Positions 7,935-17,579 of a stretch of DNA of 27,948 nt are shown here, in pieces. A program made the translations under genes and the position numbers. Each line of letters opens with the position of its first letter. Positions within the stretch are counted from its first letter, which is position 1. The notes under the pieces were generated by a model, which was not told where the DNA came from, searched no databases, and saw only the letters and a list, made by a program, of their open reading frames with translations. Origin of the DNA: Prorocentrum cordatum (Eukaryota > Sar > Dinophyceae > Prorocentrales > Prorocentraceae); the NCBI GenBank assembly GCA_963575745.1, contig CAUYUJ010016889.1:77501-105448 (forward strand), read 5' to 3'.

Positions 7935-10900
7935 CGACCGTGGCCAGGTGGGGGGGCATGGAGGAGAGCATCGGCAGATATTTGGCGAGAATTCGCGGGG
8001 TCGGAGGTCCCAAGAACAGAGCCCAGGAGCCTGGGGATGCCGTGGCCAGGTGGGGGCATGGAGGGGGGTGCCAGTCGATTTTGAGCGAGAAATCGTGGGG
8101 TGGGGGGTCCCAAGAACAGAGCCCAGAGGCCGGAGGATGCCGTGGCCAGGTGGGGAGGGGGGGGCATGGAGGGGGGTTACGGTCGATTTTGGTAGACAAA
8201 TCGTAGGGTCGGGAGTCCCAAGAACAGAGCCCAGAGCCCTGGGGATGCCGTGGCCAGGTGGGAGGATGGCGGGGTGTATCGGTAGATTTTTGACGAGAAA
8301 TCGTGGAATCGGGGGCCCCAAGAACAGGGCGCATAGGGCTGGGGATGCCGTGGCCAGGTGGGGAGCATGGAGGGGGGTATCGGTCGATTTTGGGCGAGAA
8401 ATCGTAGGGTCGTGGGTCCCAAGAACAGAGCCCAGATGCTTGGGGATGCCGCGGCCAGGTGGGGGGCATGGTGCGGAGTATCAGTCGATTTTGGGTCAGA
8501 AATCGCGGGGTCGGGGGTCCCAGGAATAGAGCCCGGAGACCAGTGGATGCCGTGGCCAGGTGGAAGCATGGAGGGGGGTATCGGTCGATTTTGGGTGAGA
8601 AATCGCGGGGTCGAGGGTCCCGAGGAGAGAGCCCAGAGGCTTGGGGGTGCCGTGGCCAGGTCGGGGGCATGGAGGGGGGTATCCGTCGATTTTGGGCGAG
8701 AAATCGTGGGGTCGGGGACCCCAAGAACAGAGCCCAGAGCCCGGGGAATTGCCGTGTCAAGGTGGGGGGCATGGAGGAGGGTATCGGTCGATTTTGGGCG
8801 ACAAATCGTAGGGTCGGGGGTCCCAAGAACAGAGCCCAGAGGCTTGGGGATGCCGTGGCAAGGTGGAGGGCATGGCATGGAGTGGGGTGTCGGTCGATTT
8901 GGGGCGAGAAATCGCGGGGTCGGGGGTCCCCAGAAAAGAGCCCAGAGGCCAGTGGATGCCGTGGCCAGGTGGGGGGCATGGAGGGGGGTATCGGTTGATT
9001 TTGGGCGACAAATCGTGGGGTCGTGGGTCCCAAGAACAGAGCCCAGAGGCCTGGGGATGCCGTGGCCAGGTGGGAGGCATGGAGGGGGGTATCGGTCGAT
9101 TTTGGGCGAGGCATCGTGGGGTCGGGGGCCCCCAGAAAAGAGCCCAGAGGCTTGGGGATGCCGTGGCCAGGTGGAAGCATGGAGGGGGGTCCCGGTCGAT
9201 TTTCAGCGAGAAATCGTGGGGTCGGGGGTCCCAAGAACAGAGCCCAGAGGCCGGAGGATGCCGTGGCCAGGAGGGGAGGGGGGGGCATGGACAGAGTATC
9301 GGTCGATTTTGGGCGAGAAATCGTGAAGTCGGGGGTCCGAAGAATAGAGCCCGGAGGCCTGTGGATGCCGTGGCCAGGTGGGGGGCATGGAGGGGGTATC
9401 GGTCGATTTTGGCCGAGAAGTCGCGGGGTCGGGGGTCCCAAGAACAGAGCCCAGATGCCTGGGGATGCCGTGGGCAGGTGAAGGGCATGGAGGGGGGCAT
9501 CGGTCGATTTTGGGCGAGAAATCGTGGGGTCGGGGGTCCCAAGAACAGAGTCCAAAGGCCTGCGGATGCCGTGGCCAGGTGGGGGGGCATGGAGGACTGC
9601 ATCGGTCGATTTTGGGCGACAAATTGTAGGGTCGGGGGTCCCAAGAACACAGCCCAGAGGCCTGGGGATGCCGTGGCCAGGTGGGAGGCATGGAAAAGGG
9701 TATCAGTCGTTTTTGGGCGAGAAATCGTGGGGTCGGGGGTCCCAAGAACAGAGCCCAGAGGCCTGTGGATGCCGTGGCCAGGTGGGGAGCATGGAGGTGG
9801 GTATCGGTCGATTTTGGGCGAGAAATCGTGGGGTCGGGGATTCCAAGAATAGAGCCGAGAGGCCTGGGGATGCCGTGGCCAGGTGGGAGGGAAGGGGTGG
9901 GAGGGGGGGGTATCGGTCGATTTTGGGCGAGACATTGTGAGGTCGGGAGCTCCAAGAACAGAGCAAAGAAGGCATTGGGGAAGGCAGTGGGGTGGCCAGT
10001 GGGTGGGGGGATGGAGGGGGGTGGCGGTAGATTGTGGCGGAAGTTTTCAAAATCGCGGGTCCGAGGCAGAGCCAGAGGGGCCCGGGATGCTGGGCCAGGT
10101 GGGGGGGCAGGAGGGGGGTATCGGTCGATTTGGGGCGAGGACATCGTCGGGTTCCGGGGCTTTCCAAGAACATGAGCCCAGAGGCCCTGGGGAGCCGTGG
10201 CCCGGGTGGGGGGGCATGGAGGAGGTGTTGGGTGTTATCGGTCGATTTTGGGCGACAAATCGTAGGGTCGGGAGTCCCAAGAACAGATCCCAGAGGCCTT
10301 GGGATGGCGGTGGCCACGTGGGGGGCATGGAGGGGAGTATCGGTCGATTTTTGGCGAAGAATCGCAGGGTCGCGGGTCCCGAGAACAGAGCCCAGAGGGG
10401 CCAGGTGAAGGAGAAGCGGGGGGGGGGCATGGAGGGGAGTATCGGTCGATTTTGGTGGAGAAATCGCGGAGTCGGGGGCCCCAAGAACAGAGCCCAGAGG
10501 CTGGGGGATGCCGTGGCCAAGTGGGGGGCATGGAGGGGGGTATTGGTCGATTTTGGGTAAGAAATCGCGGTGTCGAGGGTCCCAAGAACAGGGCCCAGAG
10601 CTCTGGGGATGCCGTGGCCAGGGGGGAGGGGGGGATGGAGGGGGTATCGGTCGATTTTCGGCGAGAAATCGTCGGGTCGGGGGCCTGAAGGACAAAAGAG
10701 GCCAGGGGATGCCGTGGCCAGGTGGGGTTCATGGAGGGGGGTGTCGGTCGAGTCTGGGCGAGAAGTCGCGGGGTCGTGGGCCCGAGAACAGAGCCCAGAG
10801 GCCTGGGGATGTCGTGGCCAGGGGGGGGGGGTTGGGGGGGGCATGGAGGGGGGTATCAGTCGATTTAGGGCCGACAAATCGTCCGGGTCGAGGGTCCCAA

Positions 10901-11827
10901 GAACAGAGCCCCGAACCCTGGGGATGCCGTGGCCAGGTGGGAAGCATGGAGGGGGGTATCGGTCGATTTTGGGCGAGACATCGTGGGGTCGGGTGTCCCA
11001 AGAACAGAGCCCAGAGCCCTGGGGATGCCGTGGCCAGGTGGGAGGATGGTGGAATGTATCGGTCGATTTTGGCAGAGAAATCGTGGGGTCGGGGGTCCCA
11101 AGAACAGGGCCCATAGGGCTGGGGATGCCGTGGCCAGGTGGGGAGCATGGATGGGGGTATCGGTCGACTTTGGCAGTGAAATCGTGGGGTCGTGAGCCCA
11201 AGAACAGAGCCCAGGTGCTTGGGGATGCCGTGGCCAGGTGGGGGGCATGGAGCGGAGCATCGGTCGATTTTGGGGAAGAAATCGCGGGGGCGGGGTCCCA
11301 AGAGTAGAGCCCGGAGGCCAGTGGGTGCCGTGGCCAGGTGGGGGGCATGGGGGGGGGGGGTATCGGTCGATTTTGGGGGAGAAATCGCGGGGTCGGGGGC
11401 CACGAGAAACAGGAGAGCCTGGGGAAAGCTGCCGTGGCCAGGTGGGGGGCATGGAGGGGGGTATTCCGTCGATTTTGGGCGAGAAATCGGGGGGGGGGTC
11501 CAAGAACAGGGCCAGGTGGGGGGATGCCGTTGCAGGTGGGGGGATGGAGCAGGGTATCGGCGAGTTTGGGCGAGAAATCGTAGAAGGGTCGGGGGTCCCA
11601 AGAGACACAGCCCAGAGTGCGGGATGCCGTGGCCAGGTGGGGGGCATGGAGGGGAGTGTCGGTCGATTTTGGGTGAGAAATCGTAGGCTCGGGAGTCCCA
11701 AGAACAGAGCCCAGAGCTCTGGGGATGCCGTGGCCAGGGGGGGCATGGAGGGGGGCATCGGTCGATTTTCGGCGAGAAATCGCGGGTCGGGGGCCTCAAG
11801 AACAAGAGGCCAGGGGATGCCGTGGCC

Positions 11828-11894
<67 letters not shown>

Positions 11895-12545
11895 GGGGTG
11901 CATGGAGGAGGGTATCGGTCGATTTTGGGCAAGAAATCGCGGGGTCGCGGGTCCCGAGAGCAGAGCCCAGAGGCCTGGGGATGCCGTGGCCAGGTGGGGT
12001 TCATGGAGGGGGTATCGGTCGAGTCTGGGCCAGAAATCGCGGGGTCGGGGGTCCCAAGAACAGAGCCCAGAGGCCTGGGGATGTCGTGGCCAGGGGGGGG
12101 GGAGGCATGGAGGGGGGCATCGGTCGATTAGGGCGAGAAATCGCGGGGTCGAGGGTCCCAAGAACAGAGCCCAGGTGCTTGGGGATGCCGTGGCCAGGTG
12201 GGGGGCATGGGGCGGAGCATCGGTCGATTTTGGGGGAGAAATCGCGGGGTCGGGTGTCCCAAGAACAGACCCAGAGCCCTGGGGATGCCGTGGCCAGGTG
12301 GGGGGCATGGAGGACTGCATCGGTCGATTTTGGTGGGGAAATCGCGGAGTCGGGGGTCCCAAGAACAGAGCCCAGAGGCTTGGGGATGCCGTGGCCAGGT
12401 GGGGGGCATGGAGGGGGGAATCGGTTGATTTTGGGTGAGAAATCGTCGGGTCGGGGGTCCCAAGAGCAGAGCCCAGAGGCCAGTGGATGCCGTGGCCATG
12501 TGGGGGGCATGGAGGGGGGTATCGGTCGATTTTGAGCGTGAAATC
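7935..12545 (+). repeat. Minisatellite array, ~101-bp unit, about 45 copies
   Basis: The unit reads approximately GATGCCGTGGCCAGGTGGG, a G-rich GGGCATGGAGGGGGGTATCGG part, TCGATTTTGGGCGAGAAATCG, then GTGGGGTCGGGGGTCCC and AAGAACAGAGCCCAGAGGCC. Anchors at 8036, 8136, 8244, 8344, 8445 and 8546 give steps of 100-108 bases, and 101-102 later (9463, 9562, 9664, 9765, 9866). The array starts 29 bases after the helicase stop codon and ends in a broken unit in which GTGAAATCGCGG is repeated. The consensus has no stops in most frames, so frames of up to 736 codons appear on both strands. Because 101 is not divisible by three, their translations rotate through three versions, which argues against coding. 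Confidence 0.97.
11831..11892 (+). repeat. (TG)n microsatellite inside one minisatellite unit
   Basis: About 31 TG dinucleotides replace the GGTGGGGG segment of a single unit, between GCCGTGGCCAGG and GGGGGGTGCATGGAGG. The surrounding unit is otherwise intact. The tract probably arose by expansion of the GTG already present in the unit. Confidence 0.95.
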
Positions 12546-12755
12546 GCGGGTGAAATCGCGGGTGAAGATAAGTGAGGATCCGGGTGAGGATGCTGGGTGA
12601 GAATGCCGGAGCGCGGCGGGGAGCGCCGGGGCGAAGAGGGGTGCAAGGAGGAGGGCGTTGATCGTTGGTGGGGGGAAATGCTCATGTCTTGCCACGGTCG
12701 GTCGCACACGCCTCTGGGGTCGGCGGATTTGGATGACAGGGAGGCGGGGGGATGG
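12546..12755. other. Unique stretch after the minisatellite, nothing recognised
   Basis: G-rich sequence with GTGAAATCGCGG and GTGAGGATCCGGGTGAGGATGC short duplications near its start. No gene, RNA or larger repeat is seen before the CAG tract. Confidence 0.4.
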
Positions 12756-12765
12756 AGCAGCAGCA

Positions 12766-12827
<62 letters not shown>

Positions 12828-12828
12828 G
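12756..12828 (+). repeat. (CAG)n trinucleotide repeat
   Basis: Over 20 CAG triplets with two interruptions (GGA near the start, CAA near the end). In its three plus frames it would give poly-Gln, poly-Ser or poly-Ala. No flanking frame looks like a real protein, so coding is not claimed. Confidence 0.95.
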
Positions 12829-12875
12829 GTCGAGGAACACGGCGACGAAAGATCAGGCGTTGCCAGAAGTGCCCC

Positions 12876-13030
12876 CTGGCCCAAGGACACCCCTCGCGAG
12901 GCCCGGAGGGCCCCAGGGGCTCCGGAAGGGACACTCCTAGCAACCCCAGGGGGCACACCTTGGCCAGGGGGCCAACACCTGGGGGCACACCTGGGGCCAG
13001 GGACACTCCTAGCAACCCCAGGGGCGGACA
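12876..13030 (+). repeat. Imperfect ~72-bp tandem repeat
   Basis: GGGACACTCCTAGCAACCCC occurs at 12928 and again at 13000, with CCAGGGGG following both. A related GGACACCCCTCGCGAGGCCC unit lies just upstream. CACCTGGGGGCACACC is repeated between them. This is a short tandem of about two and a half units. Confidence 0.75.
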
Positions 13031-13139
13031 GCGGCGGTCGGCACGTCGGCGGCGCCTGCCGCGCGAAGGATCCGTCGCGAGAAGAGGGGGCGCTGAGGGG
13101 GGCCGACGGCGAGCTGTCGCGGGTGCCCTGGCTGCCCCT

Positions 13140-13275
13140 GGGAGCACTCTCCTCCTGCTCCACCCTGCTCTTCTATCCTCCTCTCTTCTTCTCTTCCTCG
13201 GTCCTCCTCCCCCTCTGCCTCGATACTCCTCCTCCTCCGCGATCCCCCTCCCTCCCTCCTCCTGGCTCTTGGTTT
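13140..13275. repeat. Pyrimidine-rich (CCT/CTT) block
   Basis: Long CT-rich run on the plus strand, mostly TCCTC and CTTCT units. From 13031 to 13140 and from about 13276 to 13500 I see nothing recognisable. Confidence 0.6.
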
Positions 13276-13499
13276 AGCCCACCCCTCCCCCGAAGCTTTC
13301 CAGCATGTTGCGATGCATTTCCATTTCTATAGATTGGCCTAGCAGGAGAGTAAGGCCCACCTTGTACTCTTCCCGCAAGCTTCCGCCCAAAGCCTGACGA
13401 GGGTGGCCTTGCAGGCGTCGATTTGCTTCTTGTCAAATCCTGCCGTAGGCGGCGGTCGTGTGGTCAGGAATCGTGTCCCGCGAGACGCTCCAACCTCGA

Positions 13500-13770
13500 T
13501 CCCCTTCCCTTGCCCCCCCCCCCCCATCCCCTCCCATCCCTCCCCCCCTCCTCCCCTGTCCTCCCCCCTCCCTCCCCCCCCTCCCCCTTCATCTGACCGC
13601 TGTCTGTGGCGAATCAGGTCGCAATTCAACAAAAAATCCCCTCCCCCTGGATCCCCCTCCTCGATCCTTGTCGATCCTTCTCCTCCTCATCCTCCCCCCC
13701 CTCTTCCCCGCTCCCTCTCGATTCTCCCCCTCCTTCTCCTCCCCGATGCCCCTCGGCGAAGCTCCTTCCT
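13500..13770. repeat. Pyrimidine-rich block 2
   Basis: C-runs and CCTCCCCC/CTCCTCC units alternate, with a short interruption (TGACCGCTGTCTGTGGCG to CAACAAAAAATCC). With the adjacent GGA array it places a polypyrimidine and a polypurine block side by side on the same strand. Confidence 0.7.
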
Positions 13771-13794
13771 CCTCCCCCCCCGACGAGGACTAGG

Positions 13795-13985
13795 GGGAGG
13801 AGGAGGAGGACGAGGAGGAGGAGGAGGAGGAGGAGGAGGAGGAGGAGGAGGAGGAGGAGGAGGAGGAGGAAGAGGAGGAGGTTCGAGACGCTGCTCGGAG
13901 CGAGAAACGCAGAAACGCAGCAGGAGGAGGAGGAGGAAGAGGAGGAGGAGGAGGACGAGGACGAGGACGAGGAGGAGGAAACCCG
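13795..13985 (+). repeat. (GGA)n arrays
   Basis: GGA/GAG triplets run through 13795-13882 and again at about 13920-13978. They are separated by TTCGAGACGCTGCTCGGAGCG, which contains a duplicated GAAACGCAG. Translations are poly-Glu, poly-Gly or poly-Arg on plus and poly-Ser, poly-Pro or poly-Leu on minus; none is claimed as protein. Confidence 0.9.
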
Positions 13986-14059
13986 ACAAAACGGAAGCTG
14001 AATGAACGGTGCTGTGCCACACCCGCCCGCCTCGAGGGCCCTTCCTCAGTAGTCGCGCA

Positions 14060-14600
14060 GGCGTCCTTTCTCCGCTGCGCGAGGCGCACCCCGTGACGGG
14101 CGAGCGCCCCGTGGTCCCGCAAGTCGGGCGGGAGTTCTGCTTTGAGGGCCAGCCACCCCTCCATCTCTTCGAGCGGTAAGGAATGCGAACAGTCTGGGCT
14201 GCAGAGTGCCAGGAGATGCCTGGCGACAGCCACGCCTTGGAAGAGGAACCGCCCTGCATCCGTGCAGATTCGAACAAGTTTAGACTTCTTGCCGCCAAAT
14301 CGAGCGAAGTCTCCGACGAGAGCTCGATTTTGAAATGGAACTGCGCTCCATCGTTGTAGCCGTTGCACAAGTTTACGTATGTGGTGTTTGTCGGAGGAAG
14401 TCCCAGGGCCGTCGCTCCCCTTTGCTCCCTTCCAGCGAGCACAGAGGGACGTCATACGTGATCTTGGAAGCTTTACTCCGTACTTGTGACTGCTCGAGGC
14501 ATATTCAGAGTGACCCAAGTTGTGCGGGCATGTGCCGCCGTTGGGGGCCAGAAGGCTTTTCGGCCTTTCATGATTGGAGGAGGTAGAGGGCCCCCCCATC
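14060..14600 (-). other. Repeat-like region A, possible decayed gene on the minus strand
   Basis: The minus strand is open for 200 codons outside the GGA tract, with a mixed composition (for example LVGDFARFGGKKSKLVRIC). The interval contains two of the 82-93-bp spaced units (anchors at 14228 and 14321). Its left half (about 14070-14230) resembles 14990-15110: both carry GGCGC-C-rich sequence, GACGGGCGAGCGCCC or GGGACGAGCGCCC, then CCCTCCATC. It may be a decayed repeat-protein gene or a non-coding element. I do not recognise a family. Confidence 0.3.
14204..14400 (-). repeat. Two units of an ~82-93-bp repeat family
   Basis: Unit 1 has GCCACGCCTTGGAAGAGGAA then GCATCCGTGCAG and GAACAAGTTT. 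Unit 2 has GAGCTCGATTTTGAAATGGA then CTCCATCGTTGTAGCC and GCACAAGTTT. The common core is GAGCC-CATTTTGAAA, CCCTCCATC, GCAC-AAGTTT. The spacing of anchors (14228, 14321) is 93 bases. Confidence 0.55.
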
Positions 14601-14699
14601 ATTCCTGAGCAGGTGAAGTGTGTCCACGCTCTGAACTGGGTTCTCAGAGAGGGCAGGACGTTGTCAGGAGGCTAGCAGATGTGATCGTTTTCGCCATCA

Positions 14700-15300
14700 T
14701 GTTTTGCGCACACACCTTCCCCCCCCGCGTGAGTGGCGCGGCCACGTTGGAACCGCAGGAGCTGGGTTAGGGTTTCCCTCAATTCTCTCTTCTTCCACCT
14801 CGCCCCTCCTCCCTCTCCCTACTCCCTTCCTTCCCTGGCTTATCTTGCGAGCGTGTGTATTTTTCTTGGCGTTACCTTCCCGATGTGCTTGTTGAGGTTG
14901 TGGCATCCATGCGTCAGCGATGCTTGGCTACACGCCCGCGTCCCGAGTCCCCCCCTCGTGAGTCCCCACCAGTACCCTTCCCTGGGTGGGAGGCGCCCCC
15001 TTGAGGGACGAGCGCCCAGGGAGCCTGCCACGCACTCGGGATCCCGTTCCATGACTGACCCGCCCTCCATCCTTCAATCTTCGGGGAAGCGAGAGGCCAG
15101 AGTACGCCAGGTCTCGGGTTTGCCGACGCTTCTTGCCGAGCCCGCCCTGGATCTCGACGGTCCAGTTTCCGTAGGATGTCTGCAGGGGGAGCTCGCGTCA
15201 AATTTCAGGCTGGGTTGCGTGATTTTTATGACGGCCCCGTCAGGCCAGCCCGAGTCCCCCGAGCCTGAGTCTGACGTCCCCCCGAAATATGTAAAAATCG
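14700..15300. other. Stretch with no recognised gene; contains a diverged copy of region A
   Basis: CT-rich at 14780-14840. From about 14985 to 15110 it parallels the region around 14070-14200. Minus-strand frames are open but broken. Near 15190-15230 (GGGGAGCTCGCGTCAAATTTC) there is a possible further diverged unit of the 82-93-bp family. Confidence 0.35.
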
Positions 15301-15329
15301 CCATGCTGGGGACCTTCGAGGAAGTGTCC

Positions 15330-15745
15330 AACTGCAGCCCCGTTTTGTACAGGGTCTGCCCCCATCCGCGCACGTGTTGCGCAATGTCAAGCTTCCGGTC
15401 ACAAAGCCTGCAGAAGTCTAAAGCGAGAGCCCCATGTTGAAAATGAGCAGCCCTCCATCAGTGCAACTTTTGCACAACTTTGGGGTGAAGTTAAGGAAGT
15501 CTAAAGCGGGAGCCACATTTCGAAGCACTCTGACCTACATCCTTGTTGCTGTAATTCACTTGTAACACGAACGCGCACGGCGTTAAGGCGAGGGCCGCAT
15601 CTATAGCATCATTGGCCTTCCATCCTGTAGCTGGAGGAATATTGGACACGACGCGAATGTGCGCGGCGCTGAAGCGAGAACCTTATTTCCCAACCCTCCT
15701 GTGCTTGAAACATGATTTGAATAGGGCACTGCTCGCGCTTCATGT
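15330..15745 (-). repeat. Five tandem units of the ~82-93-bp repeat family
   Basis: Anchors at 15336, 15428, 15511, 15593 and 15679 are 92, 83, 82 and 86 bases apart. Units share AAGCGAGAGCCCCAT, then CCCTCCATC or TACATCCTTG, then GCACAACTT or a variant. Two units carry GAAGTCTAAAGCG before the core. Similarity between units is low, so the array is old. In the reverse complement one unit reads open as KLCKSCTDGGLLIFNMGLSL before TAG, and a similar reading occurs in region A. A 28-residue protein repeat origin is therefore possible but unproven. Confidence 0.55.
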
Positions 15746-15749
15746 TCCT

Positions 15750-15815
15750 TCCTCCCGTCTCCTCCTCCACCTCTCTGCCTCCTCCTCCGCCTACCTCCTC
15801 CCGTATCCTGTGCGC
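15750..15815. repeat. Pyrimidine-rich block 3
   Basis: CTCCTCC-type sequence of about 65 bases between the two unnamed repeat families. No gene. Confidence 0.5.
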
Positions 15816-15823
15816 TCCCTCGC

Positions 15824-16210
15824 GGGCTGCGAACTGCGCAACCGTCGGCTCCTGGAAGACACGGCGGAGGTGAGGTCAGCGCGGATCATTTGGGACTTCG
15901 CGGCCCGCTTGGGGGCTGCGAATTGTGTAACCGTCGCCATTGTCGTATGTTCCTGGGGGGCACGGCGGAGGTGAGGGAAAGGCGGATCGTTTGTGACTTC
16001 GCAGCCCGCTTGGGAGCTGCGAGCTGCGGAACCGTCGCCATTTTCGTGGGCTCCTGGGCCGAGATGAGGGCAACGCGGATCATTGGTGACCTCGCGGCCC
16101 CGTTGGGAGCTGCGAGCTGCTCAACCGTCGCCACTTTCGTGGGCTCCTGGCAGGTGCGGCAGAGGTGAGGGCAACGCGGATCAGTCGGGACCCCGCGGCT
16201 CATCTTTGGG
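15824..16210 (+). repeat. Four-copy ~95-bp tandem repeat
   Basis: Units begin GGGCTGCGAA or GGGAGCTGCGAGCTGC at about 15824, 15912, 16012 and 16105. They continue AACCGTCGCCATTTTCGTGG, GCTCCTGG, GAGGTGAGGGCAACGCGG, ATCATT and GACTTCGCGGCCCGCTTGG. The first unit lacks part of the CCATTTTCG segment, and the third lacks the CACGGCGGAG segment. No frame is open through all copies with a recognisable product. Confidence 0.9.
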
Positions 16211-16281
16211 TCCTTGAAAAGCGGCCAGCTGCGCGCTGTGCCGAGCCTTGAGCCCAAATTGCTGCGGTAGGCAGGGGGTTT

Positions 16282-16365
16282 CGGAGGGAGGGAGGGAGGG
16301 AGGGAGGGAGGGAGGAGGAGGTGGAGGAGGAGGAGGAGGAGGAGGAGGAGGAGGAGGAGGGAGAA
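16282..16365 (+). repeat. (GGGA)n and (GGA)n microsatellites
   Basis: GGAGGGAGGGAGGG runs at about 16282-16316, then GGAGGTGGAGGAGGAGG to about 16362. From 16366 to about 16950 I see no gene, apart from the possible retroelement tail. Confidence 0.9.
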
Positions 16366-16968
16366 GTGAGGAGGAGCACACATGAGGATGAGTGAAGATG
16401 AGGACGAGGAGAAGAAACTGAAGAAGGAGGAGGAGAGGGAGGAGTATTTCCAAAATTTCTGCCATCACGTACAGCCTAATTTGGGACAGCGATCTCTGGA
16501 GTTCCAATCGAGATACTCTCGGCGGGTCTGGGAGATCGGTAGACTGCACGGCTTCCGCAGGCCTTTGGCCTAAGCCTGACCGAAAAAGCCGCATGTGCCG
16601 CAGTACTAGATCTTCAATTGATGACGGTCAAGTAAGGCGTGTGAGGGATGGGTCCAGCTACCAGCTAGGTGTAAAACCCGTCGTCGGGGACGTCGGGATC
16701 ACATACCATCCACGGAATGAGGCTAGAAACACTTAATTCTAACTTCTCAGATGAACGAGCCTAGGTCGCCGAGTCTTCACACACGCTGCACGGCCCCCAG
16801 TTCCGCCCAGTACGTGTGAGGTCACGAATCATGCAGCAGCTATGGGTGGCGGCGGCGGGAGGGGGGGGGCGAGTGGCCTCGGCAGATATCCTATCTCTGT
16901 CCCCCCCCGCCGCCTGCGACGCAGCGAGACCATCAACGGCAGCTCTTAACACGCTCTTCCTAACGCGG

Positions 16969-17490
16969 TCAGCTTTGGTCTCGATGCCGAGGACACGAGT
17001 GCGCCCGTGCTGGACAACACGGGCGTGGGAGGCTGAAACCTTGGCAAAGATATCGATTCCATCGTTCCCCTGAATTTAACCAGCTCGGCCATAGTTGCAT
17101 GGCCACCTTGTTCCCTTCAAGATGCGAGGGAACTCGGGCCATAGAAATGCAAGCACGTTCGTGATTCTGTGAGCTGGCCGATGGCTCTCCACAGGTCGGC
17201 CTGAGGCCTTGACGGTGCGCCGTATAGCCGAGCACGCCACTCTCCGGTGAACCTCGGCACAGCTCGGTGACATGAGCGAAAGCTCCTGCAGAGGACAGAA
17301 CAGACCATCCGACAACTTGCACTTCCCCTCTGGGCACCGCTTGCCAGGGTCCCTTGAGAGGCCCCAAGGGGCGAGGGCCTAGAACGACAGGATCACAGGA
17401 TCAAGCAGAGGTACAAGGCAATGCTGACCCCATACCCTACGCAACCTTCTATCGTGAGTATCGGCCCCTCCCGAGGTGTTCCCAAACACC
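16969..17490 (-). pseudogene. RNase H-like domain of the retroelement
   Basis: Near 17470-17486 the minus strand reads GNTSGGADTHDRRLRRVWG, which matches the DGSGG...DPRLRR start of RNase H in these elements, but the first catalytic Asp position is Asn. In the frame ending at 16969 follow GPLKGPWQAVPRGE, carrying the usual VPRxE with the conserved Glu, and then PSHLEGNKVAM and PSWLNSGERW, which fit the PAH and GNRWAD blocks. Between them, another frame carries CAEVHRRVAC-like sequence. At least two frame changes break the domain. Normally it would degrade RNA in the RNA-DNA hybrid during reverse transcription. Confidence 0.6.
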
Positions 17491-17579
17491 ACGAGATGGT
17501 CACCGTACCAGATCCATACTGGCGGGTCCTACTAGGCCGTCGCCCTCCAACGAGTTCCCTTGCCAGACTCTGAGGGCAC

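Noticed and set aside
7345-9555. 736-codon minus-strand open frame and several other frames of 300-450 codons over 7.9-13.1 kb
   Set aside because: They run through a 101-bp stop-poor minisatellite on both strands, and the translation rotates through three versions every three units. Only the repeat explains them.
12597-13277. 226-codon frame with a poly-Ser/poly-Gln run as a gene
   Set aside because: Several frames are equally open across the CAG tract, and none has a domain or plausible flanks.
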